Of a stretch of DNA of 64,000 nucleotides, positions 1 through 7,843 are shown piece by piece. Source of the DNA: VXLM01 sp965242665. GTDB lineage: Bacteria > Chloroflexota > Dehalococcoidia > Lucifugimonadales > VXLM01. Below the pieces are notes generated by a model that saw only the letters and a program-made list of their open reading frames with translations, ran no database searches and had not been told where the DNA came from. The position numbers and the translations under genes are program-made. How positions within the stretch are numbered: the first letter of the stretch is position 1; each line of letters starts with the position of its first letter. The stretch lies in contig OZ251484.1 of the NCBI GenBank assembly GCA_965242665.1, positions 3,286,001 to 3,350,000 on the forward strand, read 5' to 3'.

Positions 1-2
1 CA

Positions 3-479
3 GTACAATCCGTCTACGTTGACCAGTTACCCGAGGACGTCAGAGCCCAGGTCAACGCCCGAAAGAACCAGTATTTCTATCGTGCAAAGGTGGATAGACA
101 CGTTTTCGTGGACGGCGTATTCGTCATAGGTGTCGAATGTAAATCTTACACAGAGAACGCGATGCTAAAGCGTATTCTGGTGGACTTTCGTCTACTGAAG
201 TCGCTTCACCCTGGTTTGGTGTGTTGCCTACTCCAGCTCGAAAGTATGTTGGGGGGAGACTACTCCGACCCGCTGGCAGACCCTCAAATCGGTAGTCCTG
301 GTAGCCATACGCTGATGTCATACTTTCCTGAGGTTGAACTGAACATTATCACACTGCTGGAAGGGGAGAGGAACATCAAGCAACCCATACATCAGTCTGA
401 TTATTTCAAAGAGCTCACGTCGGAGTCGTTGGATCTTGCTATCAAACGCTTCTCCGATTTTCTTATGCCATTCGTCTGA
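3..479 (+). CDS. Partial PD-(D/E)XK nuclease-like protein (5' end outside window)
   Basis: The frame is open from base 3 to the TGA at 477-479, giving 158 residues of a protein whose start lies to the left. A GTG at 90 is only an internal candidate start. The visible part carries a D-x7-E-C-K pattern (D37, E45, K47 of the fragment, in the context DGVFVIGVECKSY), the usual metal-binding signature of PD-(D/E)XK nucleases, followed by a helix-like segment. Such a fold next to DNA methyltransferase and HNH genes fits a type II restriction endonuclease. That is inference: the motif is short, the rest is unrecognised, and the methyltransferase at 1473-2384 faces the other way. It could also be another nuclease of the superfamily. 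Confidence 0.55.
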   Translation, partial: VQSVYVDQLPEDVRAQVNARKNQYFYRAKVDRHVFVDGVFVIGVECKSYTENAMLKRILVDFRLLKSLHPGLVCCLLQLESMLGGDYSDPLADPQIGSPGSHTLMSYFPEVELNIITLLEGERNIKQPIHQSDYFKELTSESLDLAIKRFSDFLMPFV

Positions 480-568
480 CTGGACGAGTGGGGTTGTACA
501 GAATCTCCTCATACCATCTCCGCGCAACCGAATGTACAACCTGCGAACCTCTCCGACTCGACCGCGCG

Positions 569-1006
569 TTACTCGCTTCCTCTCCCATTGCCGTCCGACC
601 CGTCGACGCTGGGCGGTTGAGTGACGCCTGGGGACTCCATCGCCTCCTTCACTGCAGGATTGGCCTCAATCCAATCTTGCCACTGCCGATGTACCTCCGC
701 TCGCCGCTTCTCGATTGCCCTGCGGCGATCCTCTTGCACTTTCCGTATTTCGTTGTGAAGAAGCACGACTACCTCCACCAATCCGAGCGTTGTGAATGAC
801 ACTACCGCCGAACCGAGCCCGACCGGACCCATGCCAGTCACTACTATGAACAAAACGTCTACCCAGCCAGTTGACTCTCCTATTGTACGGTAGACCAGAT
901 ACCCGAGTCCAAGCACCGACTGAAGCGTGAACAGCGCGAGAAACCAGATCTTCCATGCAGATGGTAGGTACTGTTGACTTATGGTTGTTTTTGATTTCCA
1001 AGTCAA
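569..1006 (-). CDS. Small membrane protein with charged C-terminal helix, unknown function
   Basis: This 145-residue protein starts at a TTG whose TTGA overlaps the stop of the upstream HNH frame, so it is probably translationally coupled to it. Hydrophobic segments lie at about residues 18-40 and 48-84 (one long or two short helices). They are followed by a strongly charged, probably coiled-coil stretch (about 86-115, rich in R, E, K) and a Ser/Gly/Pro tail. No family was recognised. Codons for residues 6-13 come from one arm of a 23-bp inverted repeat (967-989 with 2478-2500), so the repeat reaches into this gene. Its position behind a methyltransferase-HNH unit suggests it belongs to that operon, but nothing shows what it does. 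Confidence 0.5.
   Translation of the reverse strand: MTWKSKTTISQQYLPSAWKIWFLALFTLQSVLGLGYLVYRTIGESTGWVDVLFIVVTGMGPVGLGSAVVSFTTLGLVEVVVLLHNEIRKVQEDRRRAIEKRRAEVHRQWQDWIEANPAVKEAMESPGVTQPPSVDGSDGNGRGSE
967..989 (-). repeat. Inverted repeat arm (pairs with 2478-2500)
   Basis: A 23-bp sequence, reading aacaaccataagtcaaca... on the minus strand, is repeated perfectly in the opposite orientation at 2478-2500. Together the arms enclose the methyltransferase-HNH genes. This arm overlaps codons near the start of the membrane-protein gene 569-1006. Confidence 0.8.
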
Positions 1007-1476
1007 CCCGTCCTTCCGTCAAAGAACCCGCCGTTCCACTTGCCTTCCGTCTCCCACCACGCAAGGAAGACTTCCGTCATTCGATTCTCCTCGTACCGCT
1101 TGCCCCGCAGTTCTTGCAGTGACCACCGAAACGACTTCTTGCCGTTGCATGGGGGGCATAGCAGCGCGCGGTTGTCTATCTTGTCCTCCCCGCCTACCTT
1201 CGACGGCTTCATATGGTCGGCTTCCAAGTACGACTCGTCGTTCCAAGGCGGCAGGTAGCCGCACCCCTGGCAAACAAGCCCATAGTCCGCCATCAATCGC
1301 TTGCGCAACTCAGGCAGAGGAATCTTCGGCGCGTTCTTCTTTGGGGATTCCAAGACGAGCTCGGGCGCGACAGGCTCGCCGTCGTCCGTGCGTTCCGGCG
1401 CTTCCCTCAGAACGCCAACGATTTCTTTCCACGCCATGCTTTCGCTGACTTCGTTCTGCAAGCGATCCAGGATCAC
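1003..1476 (-). CDS. HNH endonuclease part of a split methyltransferase-HNH gene
   Basis: This frame continues the methyltransferase immediately after a seven-G tract (1476-1482). It carries an HNH nuclease domain: a CxxC pair (CQGCG), then a histidine/acid core (LEADHMKP), an asparagine (IDNRALL) and a second pair (CPPC). The intact paralogue at 16063-17526 has the same order in one polypeptide, and its GIDIWDEAHHQVLNRL aligns gap-free with GVDIEKDAGG / VILDRL here. The gene is therefore either broken or switched by one base. Translation could start separately at the GTG 1474-1476, which overlaps the methyltransferase stop as GTGA, or at ATG 1435-1437. The domain call is firm; whether it is made as a separate protein is open. 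Confidence 0.7.
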   Translation of the reverse strand: MILDRLQNEVSESMAWKEIVGVLREAPERTDDGEPVAPELVLESPKKNAPKIPLPELRKRLMADYGLVCQGCGYLPPWNDESYLEADHMKPSKVGGEDKIDNRALLCPPCNGKKSFRWSLQELRGKRYEENRMTEVFLAWWETEGKWNGGFFDGRTG

Positions 1477-2384
1477 CCCCCCGCATCTTTCTCGATGTCC
1501 ACACCGATCCACTGTCGCCCCAACTGCTCTGCCGCCACGCACGTCGTCGCGCAGCCTGCGAACGGGTCGAGCACAATGTCGCCAGGGTTGGAGGATGCCG
1601 CAATCATCCGCTTGTACAGCGCAAGCGGCTTCTGCGTCGGATACCCCGTCCGCTCCTTTGACTGTACCGCTTGGCCAAGCGAGGGGAGATCCGTCCACCA
1701 GTCAGGATGCGGTCGTCCCTGCAACTTGTCGAGATATTGGCGTCCGTTCGGGTAGTCCTTATATCTGCGGCCATCCTTGTCTACCTTCTTGTAGGTAGCC
1801 TCAGACTCTTTGGGAATCGGGCCATACTGCCGATGGAACGTCGGCGCTTCCCCTTTCGAGTAGTAGAAGATGATGTCGTGCTTCCGATGGAACCCGTATT
1901 TCGGGCCTGCCCCGCCCGGCGGATATGCCCACACGATTTCGTTCCGGAAGTTCTGCCGTCCGAATATCGCGTCCATCATCGCCTTGAGGTAGTGAGACGC
2001 GGTATGGTCGCAGTGAAGATAGATGCTGCCAGTATCCTTCAGCACCCGGTGCATCTCGAGAACCCGAACGGCCATGAAGCACAGGAACGCGCCCATGTCA
2101 TCGCCCGCCGACTCGTTCGCATAGTGGATGACGTTGAACAGCTTCGGCTGCTTCTTCCGAATCTGCTCGATCCAGTCCCCCTGAACGTCGTCGTCCCAGT
2201 TCCAGACGTCCTTGAACTCGACGTTCTTTCCTGCCTTCGTCGTCCCCTTGAACGCGGGCACGCCCTTGTTGAACGGCGGGTCGGTTGCGATGAGGTCGAC
2301 GCTCTGGGAATCCAACCCCCGCAGCACGGGGAGGTTGTCTTCGAGGAAGAGGGTGCGGTTGTATGCTATACTGTTCTTGGTCAT
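1473..2384 (-). CDS. Beta-class DNA methyltransferase (N4-C or N6-A), ends at a G7 tract
   Basis: This 303-residue site-specific DNA methyltransferase has motif IV first (TDPPF, D35-F38) and the AdoMet-binding motif I near the C-terminus (DPFAGCATT, about 270), the circular order of beta-class enzymes. Between them lies the variable target-recognition stretch, quite unlike the paralogue at 16063, while both flanks (NFRNEIVW before, ERTGYPTQKPLALY after) are nearly identical. The ATG at 2384 is preferred over 2393 because AGGAG lies 8 nt upstream. The reading frame stops one codon after a run of seven G; adding one base would fuse it to the HNH domain at 1003-1476. Motif I has Ala in place of the second Gly, shared by the paralogue. 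Confidence 0.85.
   Translation of the reverse strand: MTKNSIAYNRTLFLEDNLPVLRGLDSQSVDLIATDPPFNKGVPAFKGTTKAGKNVEFKDVWNWDDDVQGDWIEQIRKKQPKLFNVIHYANESAGDDMGAFLCFMAVRVLEMHRVLKDTGSIYLHCDHTASHYLKAMMDAIFGRQNFRNEIVWAYPPGGAGPKYGFHRKHDIIFYYSKGEAPTFHRQYGPIPKESEATYKKVDKDGRRYKDYPNGRQYLDKLQGRPHPDWWTDLPSLGQAVQSKERTGYPTQKPLALYKRMIAASSNPGDIVLDPFAGCATTCVAAEQLGRQWIGVDIEKDAGG
1476..1482 (-). repeat. Seven-G homopolymer at the methyltransferase/HNH junction
   Basis: On the coding strand the methyltransferase reads GCG GGG GGG TGA. One extra G gives GCG GGG GGG GTG ATC and runs on into the HNH domain. The junction is exactly where the intact paralogue shows no gap. Possible readings are a slipped-strand phase-variable tract, a -1 ribosomal slip on seven G, a coupled GTGA stop/start, or an indel error in the assembly. 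Confidence 0.8.
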
Positions 2385-2875
2385 GGCAGACATCTCCTGC
2401 TTTGGCTGGGTCGGGGGCGTTTCAGCCGCCCCTGACCAATATCACTCTATCACATCCGCGTTTGCGTGGGAACCCCCAACAACCATAAGTCAACAGTACC
2501 CAGATGGTACACTCCAAATGCTGAGCCGTTCGTCAGACCGTTCCCTTTCATCCAAACTCATGAAATCGTCACGTCGCCACCAGACCCGCTGACCATATCA
2601 TATGCAGTTGCGCGTCGCCTGTCAAGAAACTCACGCTGACGCCCGAGTGTGTCTCAAGCATGTGATAGCCGAGTCCGGCCACTGATCTGGGCCCCGTAAT
2701 GTGCCCGGATCCAAGGCGCGCGCCGAGGACTGCTTCGAACGCGGACTCGCAGGCGGGTAGGGTATTGATTCGCCCCTTCCGCCCAAGCTCCGCACAAGTC
2801 ACGCGGGATTCACGGGCGCGAGGTCGCCCGCGCCTCCGTGAGAGCGGCCCCCGTCGTACTGACGGACGCCGTCTG
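2385..2875. other. Non-coding interval upstream of the methyltransferase
   Basis: This 491-bp interval holds the ribosome-binding site of the methyltransferase (AGGAG, about 2393-2397 on the minus strand), the inverted-repeat arm 2478-2500 and one GGGTAGGG octamer at 2755. No recognisable gene was found. A 77-codon minus frame (2569-2802) resembles nothing and has no supporting features. Confidence 0.5.
2478..2500 (+). repeat. Inverted repeat arm (pairs with 967-989)
   Basis: This is the perfect 23-bp partner of 967-989, in inverted orientation, upstream of the methyltransferase start. The nine bases after it (cagatggta) are the reverse complement of the nine after the other arm (taccatctg), so the arms end in a small inversion. 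Confidence 0.8.
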
Positions 2876-3124
2876 TCAGCGTACCCCGAACTTGCGCGCC
2901 AACTCCGCGTTGCTCGGCTCGACGAGCGTCGTGCCGTCGGGAAATACGATAGTGGGCACGCTCGAGTACCCCCCGTTGATCTCCTTCACCCGGCGGCTCG
3001 CCTCGGCGTCCTGCTCGATGTCCACCCACGTATAGCCGATCTTGTGCGTATCCATGAACAGCTTCGCCCGCCGACAATCCCCGCACCACGTCGTCCCGTA
3101 TACGGTGATCTCTTCTTGTTCCAC
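2876..3124 (-). CDS. Glutaredoxin-like protein (mycoredoxin type)
   Basis: This is an 82-residue thiol-disulfide oxidoreductase of the glutaredoxin fold. The N-terminal strand is followed by the redox motif in TTWCGDCRRAK (CxxC). The cis-Pro loop SVPTIVF and the final GTTLVEPS strand match actinobacterial mycoredoxin-type glutaredoxins, which work in the cytosol with a low-molecular-weight thiol. Start is a GTG at 3124 with AGAGGA about 7 nt upstream. Length equals that of the family. It stands alone between a long intergenic region and an HNH gene, so its partner is not shown by context. Confidence 0.85.
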   Translation of the reverse strand: MEQEEITVYGTTWCGDCRRAKLFMDTHKIGYTWVDIEQDAEASRRVKEINGGYSSVPTIVFPDGTTLVEPSNAELARKFGVR

Positions 3125-3242
3125 TAGGATTCCTCTCGCTCAAGGGTAGGGCGTTCACTACAGCCATCGTACACGTTGGGCGGGACATCTTACAATCAGC
3201 GATATCCAGTATCGGCCAACGTCTCGTATGTCAATGCTCCGG

Positions 3243-3776
3243 TCAGCTATTCAAGCACTTCTTGCAGGTTACTTCATCAAAGATACCCGCAACCACGCCT
3301 CTCCCTCCGCATATGGGGTTTCCATCCCATACGTCGCTGGCGTGAACAACCCGCGTTCGTCGGGTTCCAGTCGACTTATTGGAGTTCGATTTGGATGCGG
3401 TTGACTTGCGAGAGCCCTTACCTGCGTCAACGAACTTGTTCTGTGCAATAGTTTTGCTGGGAACGACCTGAGTCTGTGGAACTCCGGCATCTCGATACTT
3501 CCGCCGGAATTCCTGGTCATTCAATGACCCTTTGCGGGTGTTGCATGAGCGGCACAGTAACTGGAAGTTGCTCTTTCGGTTGGTTCCCCCTCTGGAAACC
3601 GGGTTCTTGTGATCTAGGTCGAACAAGTCGCGTGCAACCTTCCTTCCACAGTACATGCACCGTCCCTTCTGTTTCTTTACGAGCTCGTCTATGAGAGCCT
3701 TCTTCCGGAGGGGGTCAATTGGAGTTCTCTGGCTCCTAGGCTGTGGATCGTCCTCAAATATATCGAATATGTTCAT
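3243..3776 (-). CDS. HNH endonuclease with C-terminal zinc-ribbon-like tail
   Basis: This 177-residue protein starts at ATG 3776; the open frame runs further upstream, but only as the antisense of mtaB. The HNH core spans about residues 30-90: CMYCGRK, then the catalytic-type FDLDHKNPVS, NFQLLC and CRSCNTRKG. That gives two CxxC zinc pairs around the His and Asn. After a basic Ser/Lys/Thr-rich linker comes a second small zinc-binding-like unit (CGG ... VTCKKCL). HNH proteins of this size act as nicking or cutting enzymes in restriction, homing or DNA repair. Here the methyltransferase-HNH genes nearby suggest a defence role, which is inference only. Confidence 0.8.
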   Translation of the reverse strand: MNIFDIFEDDPQPRSQRTPIDPLRKKALIDELVKKQKGRCMYCGRKVARDLFDLDHKNPVSRGGTNRKSNFQLLCRSCNTRKGSLNDQEFRRKYRDAGVPQTQVVPSKTIAQNKFVDAGKGSRKSTASKSNSNKSTGTRRTRVVHASDVWDGNPICGGRGVVAGIFDEVTCKKCLNS

Positions 3777-3956
3777 CCTCAACTCCTTTTGGGTGACGTT
3801 GTAGACAAAGAGGATACCAATCTGTAACTGCAATTGCAAATGCTGGATTCCCGAATGTGAAGGAAGGACGGCCGGCTGTGTGGGAATCGCGGTCTTGCAC
3901 GGATCCCCATCAGATCGACGTCCGGTTGCCACCGTACTTTCCTTGAAACTGATACA

Positions 3957-5303
3957 ATGACCCTCATGCAGTCCCCCATGACCACCATCCCCCTCCAACC
4001 CAAGCTGCGGGTAGCCATCGAAACCCATGGTTGCAAGCTCAACCAGGCCGACTCCGGCACGCTTGCATCGGAGTTCGCCGCGGCCGGATTCGATGTTGTG
4101 CATGGGAGCGCGTCTGTTGATGTGTATGTGGTGAACAGCTGCACGGTTACGCACGTGGCCGACTCCAAGGCTCGCCGCGCCCTCCGCTCGGCCCGCAGGC
4201 GGCACCCGAACGCCACCATCGTGGCCACAGGCTGCTACGCCCAGCGTTCTCCGGAAGCAATACGGCAGCTCGACGAGGTCGATCTCGTCGTGGGCAACGT
4301 CGAAAAGGCGGCGCTGGTGCAGCAAGTCGCAGACTGGACGGGGCAAGAGATCGTACCCTGCGCCGCGGGCGACGTACAGGTCATTGCCCCCGCCGCTGCC
4401 CGGACGCGCGCCATGGTCAAGATACAGGAGGGATGCAATCAAGTCTGCGCCTATTGCATCGTCCCCAAGGTGCGCGGACGCGAGCGCAGCATTCCGCCGC
4501 ACGACATCATAGAGAACATCCAACGCTACCAAAGGCGCGGATACAAGGAAGTCGTTCTCACAGGCACCCAACTCGGCAGCTACGGATTCGATCTGCCAAA
4601 CATCGACCTCCCCGGACTCATCCGTCGAATTCTCAACCGCTGCTCCATTCCTCGAATTCGAGTATCGTCCTTGCAAGCTCACGAAATCGGGCCGAGCCTG
4701 CTGGATCTCTGGTCGGACAAACGGCTTGCGCCGCACTTCCACATCCCTCTGCAGAGCGGCAGCGACGGCGTACTGAAGCGCATGAAACGGCGGTACGGCG
4801 CAGGCCAATACGCCGACGCGGTGCGCGCTGTTCGCCGCGCCGTACCAGATGCGGCCGTCACCGCCGACGTTATCGTCGGTTTCCCAGGTGAGACCAGCGC
4901 AGAGGCGGAAGACACCTACCGCCTCTGCGAAGAGATCGGGTTCGCTTCCATGCACGTCTTCCCGTATTCTTCTCGCCCGGGCACCACCGCGTCGCATTTC
5001 CCCGACGACGTGCGTCCCGAAATCAAGAACGAGCGAGTACAGCGTCTCATCGCGCTGTCCCGCCAGCAGGGAGCAACGTACCGTTCTCATTTCGTGGGAA
5101 CGACGAGGGCGGTATTGTGGGAATCGCGCAAGTATGACAAGTGGACGGGCCTAACCGATAACTATCTCCGAGCTGCTGCCCATTCCGATGACGACCTCTC
5201 CAATCGAATGACGGAGGCGCGTCTCGTTCGCCTCGACGGCGCTATCCTCCTCGCAGAAGTGGCGTCGCCAATCATGCAGCCTACAGACGGAGGAACGCCA
5301 TGA
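3957..5303 (+). CDS. mtaB: tRNA t6A37 methylthiotransferase MtaB
   Basis: This radical-SAM enzyme of the methylthiotransferase family converts t6A37 to ms2t6A in ANN-decoding tRNAs. Its 448 residues show the three N-terminal cluster cysteines (THGCKLNQ, NSCTVTH, TGCYAQ), the radical-SAM CxxxCxxC (GCNQVCAYCIVP) at about residue 160, and a C-terminal TRAM-like region. GCKLNQAD and SCTVTHVADSKAR are typical of MtaB rather than MiaB. The first ATG is at 3957; in-frame ATGs at 3966 and 3978 are nearer the usual family start and no clear ribosome-binding site decides. The stop overlaps the next gene by ATGA. TsaC, which makes the t6A precursor, is encoded at 49610-50251. Confidence 0.9.
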   Translation: MTLMQSPMTTIPLQPKLRVAIETHGCKLNQADSGTLASEFAAAGFDVVHGSASVDVYVVNSCTVTHVADSKARRALRSARRRHPNATIVATGCYAQRSPEAIRQLDEVDLVVGNVEKAALVQQVADWTGQEIVPCAAGDVQVIAPAAARTRAMVKIQEGCNQVCAYCIVPKVRGRERSIPPHDIIENIQRYQRRGYKEVVLTGTQLGSYGFDLPNIDLPGLIRRILNRCSIPRIRVSSLQAHEIGPSLLDLWSDKRLAPHFHIPLQSGSDGVLKRMKRRYGAGQYADAVRAVRRAVPDAAVTADVIVGFPGETSAEAEDTYRLCEEIGFASMHVFPYSSRPGTTASHFPDDVRPEIKNERVQRLIALSRQQGATYRSHFVGTTRAVLWESRKYDKWTGLTDNYLRAAAHSDDDLSNRMTEARLVRLDGAILLAEVASPIMQPTDGGTP

Positions 5304-6169
5304 TTATATTGAGCCCGCCACTGAGTCAGTTTCTCGTCGCAGGCCCAGACGGTGAGAATGACCGTCGAGAACTGCTCGAGCGCGCCGCCACCATGGACGT
5401 CTCGACCATAACCGTCCTGCGGGTGCCCCCCGATTACGACGACGGCACGGTATGGGAACTTCGGGAATTCCTCGACGATAACGGACTTGCAGTCGGTGAA
5501 TTCACCGGCTTCTACAAAGGAACCAGACCGTGGGGCGGCCTCGGCGGCTACGACCGCGATGACCACCGATACACCCTCGACCTGTATGAACGCCAATTGC
5601 GTCAAGCGAAGATACTCGGGGCGAGGTTCGTCGGTTTCGGCGCGCTCGTCGGACGCGGAACGCCAAAGATGTGGGACGAGGACACATGGCGGCAGGTATT
5701 GGAAGGCATCCGCGACCTGGCAGACCTCGCGGAGTCCGCACAGATGGACATTGGCGCGCATCCCCATGTAATGTCCTGCCTAAACTCCGTGGATCGTCTC
5801 GCGGAGATGCTGGACGCAGTCAACTCCCCACGTCTCAAGATCCTCATGGACCCAGTGAACCTCGTCCAGCCGCACATGGCATACCAAACCACAGACCTCG
5901 TCAATCGGATATTCGACGAACTCGGACCGCATGTCGTCGGCCTGCACGCCAAAGATGTCGTCCTCAGCGGCGGCGGCAAGGTCGTCACCCACGTCGATGA
6001 GGCAGTGCCAGGCGAAGGCTCCATGGACTACCATACGATCTTGTGCCGGCTGGATGCTCTCGAGCAAGATGTCACCGTACACGCCGAGCACTTCCCCTAT
6101 CCACAGACCGTCCAGGGGCAGCAGTACATCCGCAGCGTCGCGCGGTCGATCGGCGTCGAAGTTCGTTGA
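5300..6169 (+). CDS. Sugar phosphate isomerase/epimerase-like TIM-barrel protein
   Basis: This 289-residue protein of the xylose isomerase-like TIM-barrel superfamily has scattered acidic and histidine metal ligands on successive strands (ARFVGFGA, DIGAHPHV, LKILMDPVNL, VVGLHAKDV, VTVHAEHF). The exact substrate cannot be told. Relatives isomerise or epimerise sugars or inositol derivatives, or act as keto-sugar epimerases. It overlaps mtaB by 4 bp (ATGA) and is followed 11 bp later by an SDR dehydrogenase with its own AGGAGG site. The two probably act together on a polyol or sugar acid. Confidence 0.75.
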   Translation: MIILSPPLSQFLVAGPDGENDRRELLERAATMDVSTITVLRVPPDYDDGTVWELREFLDDNGLAVGEFTGFYKGTRPWGGLGGYDRDDHRYTLDLYERQLRQAKILGARFVGFGALVGRGTPKMWDEDTWRQVLEGIRDLADLAESAQMDIGAHPHVMSCLNSVDRLAEMLDAVNSPRLKILMDPVNLVQPHMAYQTTDLVNRIFDELGPHVVGLHAKDVVLSGGGKVVTHVDEAVPGEGSMDYHTILCRLDALEQDVTVHAEHFPYPQTVQGQQYIRSVARSIGVEVR

Positions 6170-6180
6170 TAGGAGGACGT

Positions 6181-6948
6181 ATGCGGCTGGAGGGAAAAGC
6201 GGCGATCGTTACAGGGGGATCGTCTGGCATCGGACAGGCCGCGGCGATCCTGTTCGCCGCGCACGGCGCGCGGGTGGCCGTGTGCGACCTCGATGAAGAC
6301 GGGGCCCGAAAGACTGTACGGACGATAGCCGAGCGAGGAGGATACGCGGTTGCGGCGTCTGCCGACGTGACGAACACCACCGACGCGCGTCGCGTTGTCC
6401 AAAGCACAGTAGAGGCCTATGGTTCCCTCGATATTCTCGTGAACAGCGCAGGGATAACTGCGCGCAGCCTTCCGCCTTCCGTCCACCCGGAAGCTGCCTG
6501 GGACAAGGTCATCGAAGTGAACTTGAAGGGAACCTACCTCATGACACGGCACGCAGTGCCGGCAATGGAACACTCCGGCGGAGGATCCATCGTGAACCTC
6601 GGATCCATCATGAGCGTGGTGGGGTATCCTCCCAATTGGGCCGGCGGGTTCAACCCTTACCCGGTCTCCAAGGGCGGCGTCTTGCAGTTCACGCGAAACC
6701 TCGCAGTGGAGATGGCCGCGAAGAACATCCGTGTCAACTGCCTCGGGCCGGGCTTCACAGAAACCCCCTTGACCAAGACCCTTACCGACGACCCCAGCAC
6801 GAAGAAGTTCCTCGAAGAACGACACCCAATGGGACGACTAGGGAGACCGGAGGAGATCGCCTACGCCGCCCTCTTCCTAGCCTCCGACGAGTCGTCCTTC
6901 ATAACCGGCTCCTACTTGCCGGTAGACGGAGGATACACCGCGCAATAG
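6181..6948 (+). CDS. SDR-family NAD(P)-dependent oxidoreductase
   Basis: This classical short-chain dehydrogenase has 255 residues. The nucleotide-binding TGGSSGIGQ lies at the N-terminus, NSAGI follows, the catalytic Ser is in VNLGSIMS, the Tyr-Lys pair in YPVSKGG, and the C-terminal PVDGGYTAQ is the usual end. The acidic residue after strand 2 (VCDLDED) suggests NAD rather than NADP. Start ATG 6181 is set by AGGAGG at about 6171; the open frame further upstream is only read-through. It is co-transcribed with the TIM-barrel protein at 5300. The substrate is unknown, probably a sugar or polyol alcohol. Confidence 0.85.
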   Translation: MRLEGKAAIVTGGSSGIGQAAAILFAAHGARVAVCDLDEDGARKTVRTIAERGGYAVAASADVTNTTDARRVVQSTVEAYGSLDILVNSAGITARSLPPSVHPEAAWDKVIEVNLKGTYLMTRHAVPAMEHSGGGSIVNLGSIMSVVGYPPNWAGGFNPYPVSKGGVLQFTRNLAVEMAAKNIRVNCLGPGFTETPLTKTLTDDPSTKKFLEERHPMGRLGRPEEIAYAALFLASDESSFITGSYLPVDGGYTAQ

Positions 6949-7060
6949 AAGACCGTTGCAAGGCCGCGTCGTTCCATCACAAGAGAGAATAGAAGAACGT
7001 CGGGCGCTCCCCGCGGTATTTCCTTTCTTCTGGGATTCGTGCGAATGACAGGGTAGGGGA

Positions 7061-7843
7061 TTACGAACGCTCCTCGAACACGAGTACCCGGCTCTTCCAT
7101 ATCTCACGATGAATCCCTTCGAGCGCCTCTTGGTTTGGACGGTCCACCGACAGAAGCCGACTCATGACAGGCAGGTTTGCCTTTTCCAAGAACGCGCACC
7201 GCTTGAGGAAACCAACGAGCGTCTGCCGTTCGCCCCCTGTCAACACGCAGTCTATATCGTGCATACGAGGCTCGAAGAGCCTCCGCGTCACTTGGCACGC
7301 CTCGTCGTACAACTCCCGTATCAGACGGTCGCGGCTGCGCATGAATCTCCGCTGCGACGACCCACCCGCTCGATGGCGTCGCTTCACGTACCGCGTGTCG
7401 GTCTTCGATTCGATCAGTGAACTGCCCCGAATCACCCCAATCGCGTATCTGCCCATCCTCAAGAGGACGACGCCCGCGACGACGTCCCGATCCAGTATCT
7501 CCAGCAGCTCGGAAGGATCCACTTCAGGCGAGAACTGATCCTCTCCAATCTGGAACGGCGGAAGCACAGCCCAATACTTGCGGCCAGCGCGATAGACCGC
7601 CGCCCCGGTCTCCGAGTCTCCCAGCGCAGTGACGACATTCCCAATCCAACCGTCTGCCCCATCGCCGAGCGCAGCGAGCTTCTCGATCTCTCCCGGCGAC
7701 GACAACGTCTCGGGCCGGACATACAGCGTGGATTTTGCCCCTTCCGTATCCGCGATGTCCTCGAGCAGCCGGTGCACCCGCCGGGGGCTTGCAGCGTACC
7801 GATCGATCACGATCACGCGCGCGGCCGAAGGTTGATTCGTCAT
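7061..7843 (-). CDS. Vms1/ANKZF1-like peptidyl-tRNA release factor (VLRF1 type)
   Basis: This 260-residue protein has an eRF1-like VLRF1 domain in its second half: a strand-rich LRMGRYAIGVIRG, then the basic loop RRHRAGGSSQRRF with the GxxQ-type catalytic glutamine (Q164), then a long helix. In eukaryotic Vms1/ANKZF1 and bacterial VLRF1 proteins this glutamine loop releases nascent chains from peptidyl-tRNA on stalled 60S or 50S subunits. The ATG at 7843 (MTNQPS) is chosen because the further 37 codons upstream look non-coding; no strong ribosome-binding site is visible for either. The gene is alone, converging on the SDR gene. Ribosome rescue is inferred from the family. Confidence 0.75.
   Translation of the reverse strand: MTNQPSAARVIVIDRYAASPRRVHRLLEDIADTEGAKSTLYVRPETLSSPGEIEKLAALGDGADGWIGNVVTALGDSETGAAVYRAGRKYWAVLPPFQIGEDQFSPEVDPSELLEILDRDVVAGVVLLRMGRYAIGVIRGSSLIESKTDTRYVKRRHRAGGSSQRRFMRSRDRLIRELYDEACQVTRRLFEPRMHDIDCVLTGGERQTLVGFLKRCAFLEKANLPVMSRLLSVDRPNQEALEGIHREIWKSRVLVFEERS

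Noticed and set aside
2569..2875. Possible tmRNA or other structured RNA, or a 77-codon protein
   Set aside because: No tmRNA ends, tag frame or acceptor-like pairing could be found, and the frame has no protein features.
3777..5090. Long upstream extension of the HNH gene (615 codons)
   Set aside because: It runs antisense to mtaB, whose motifs are certain. The HNH protein has a good ATG at 3776.
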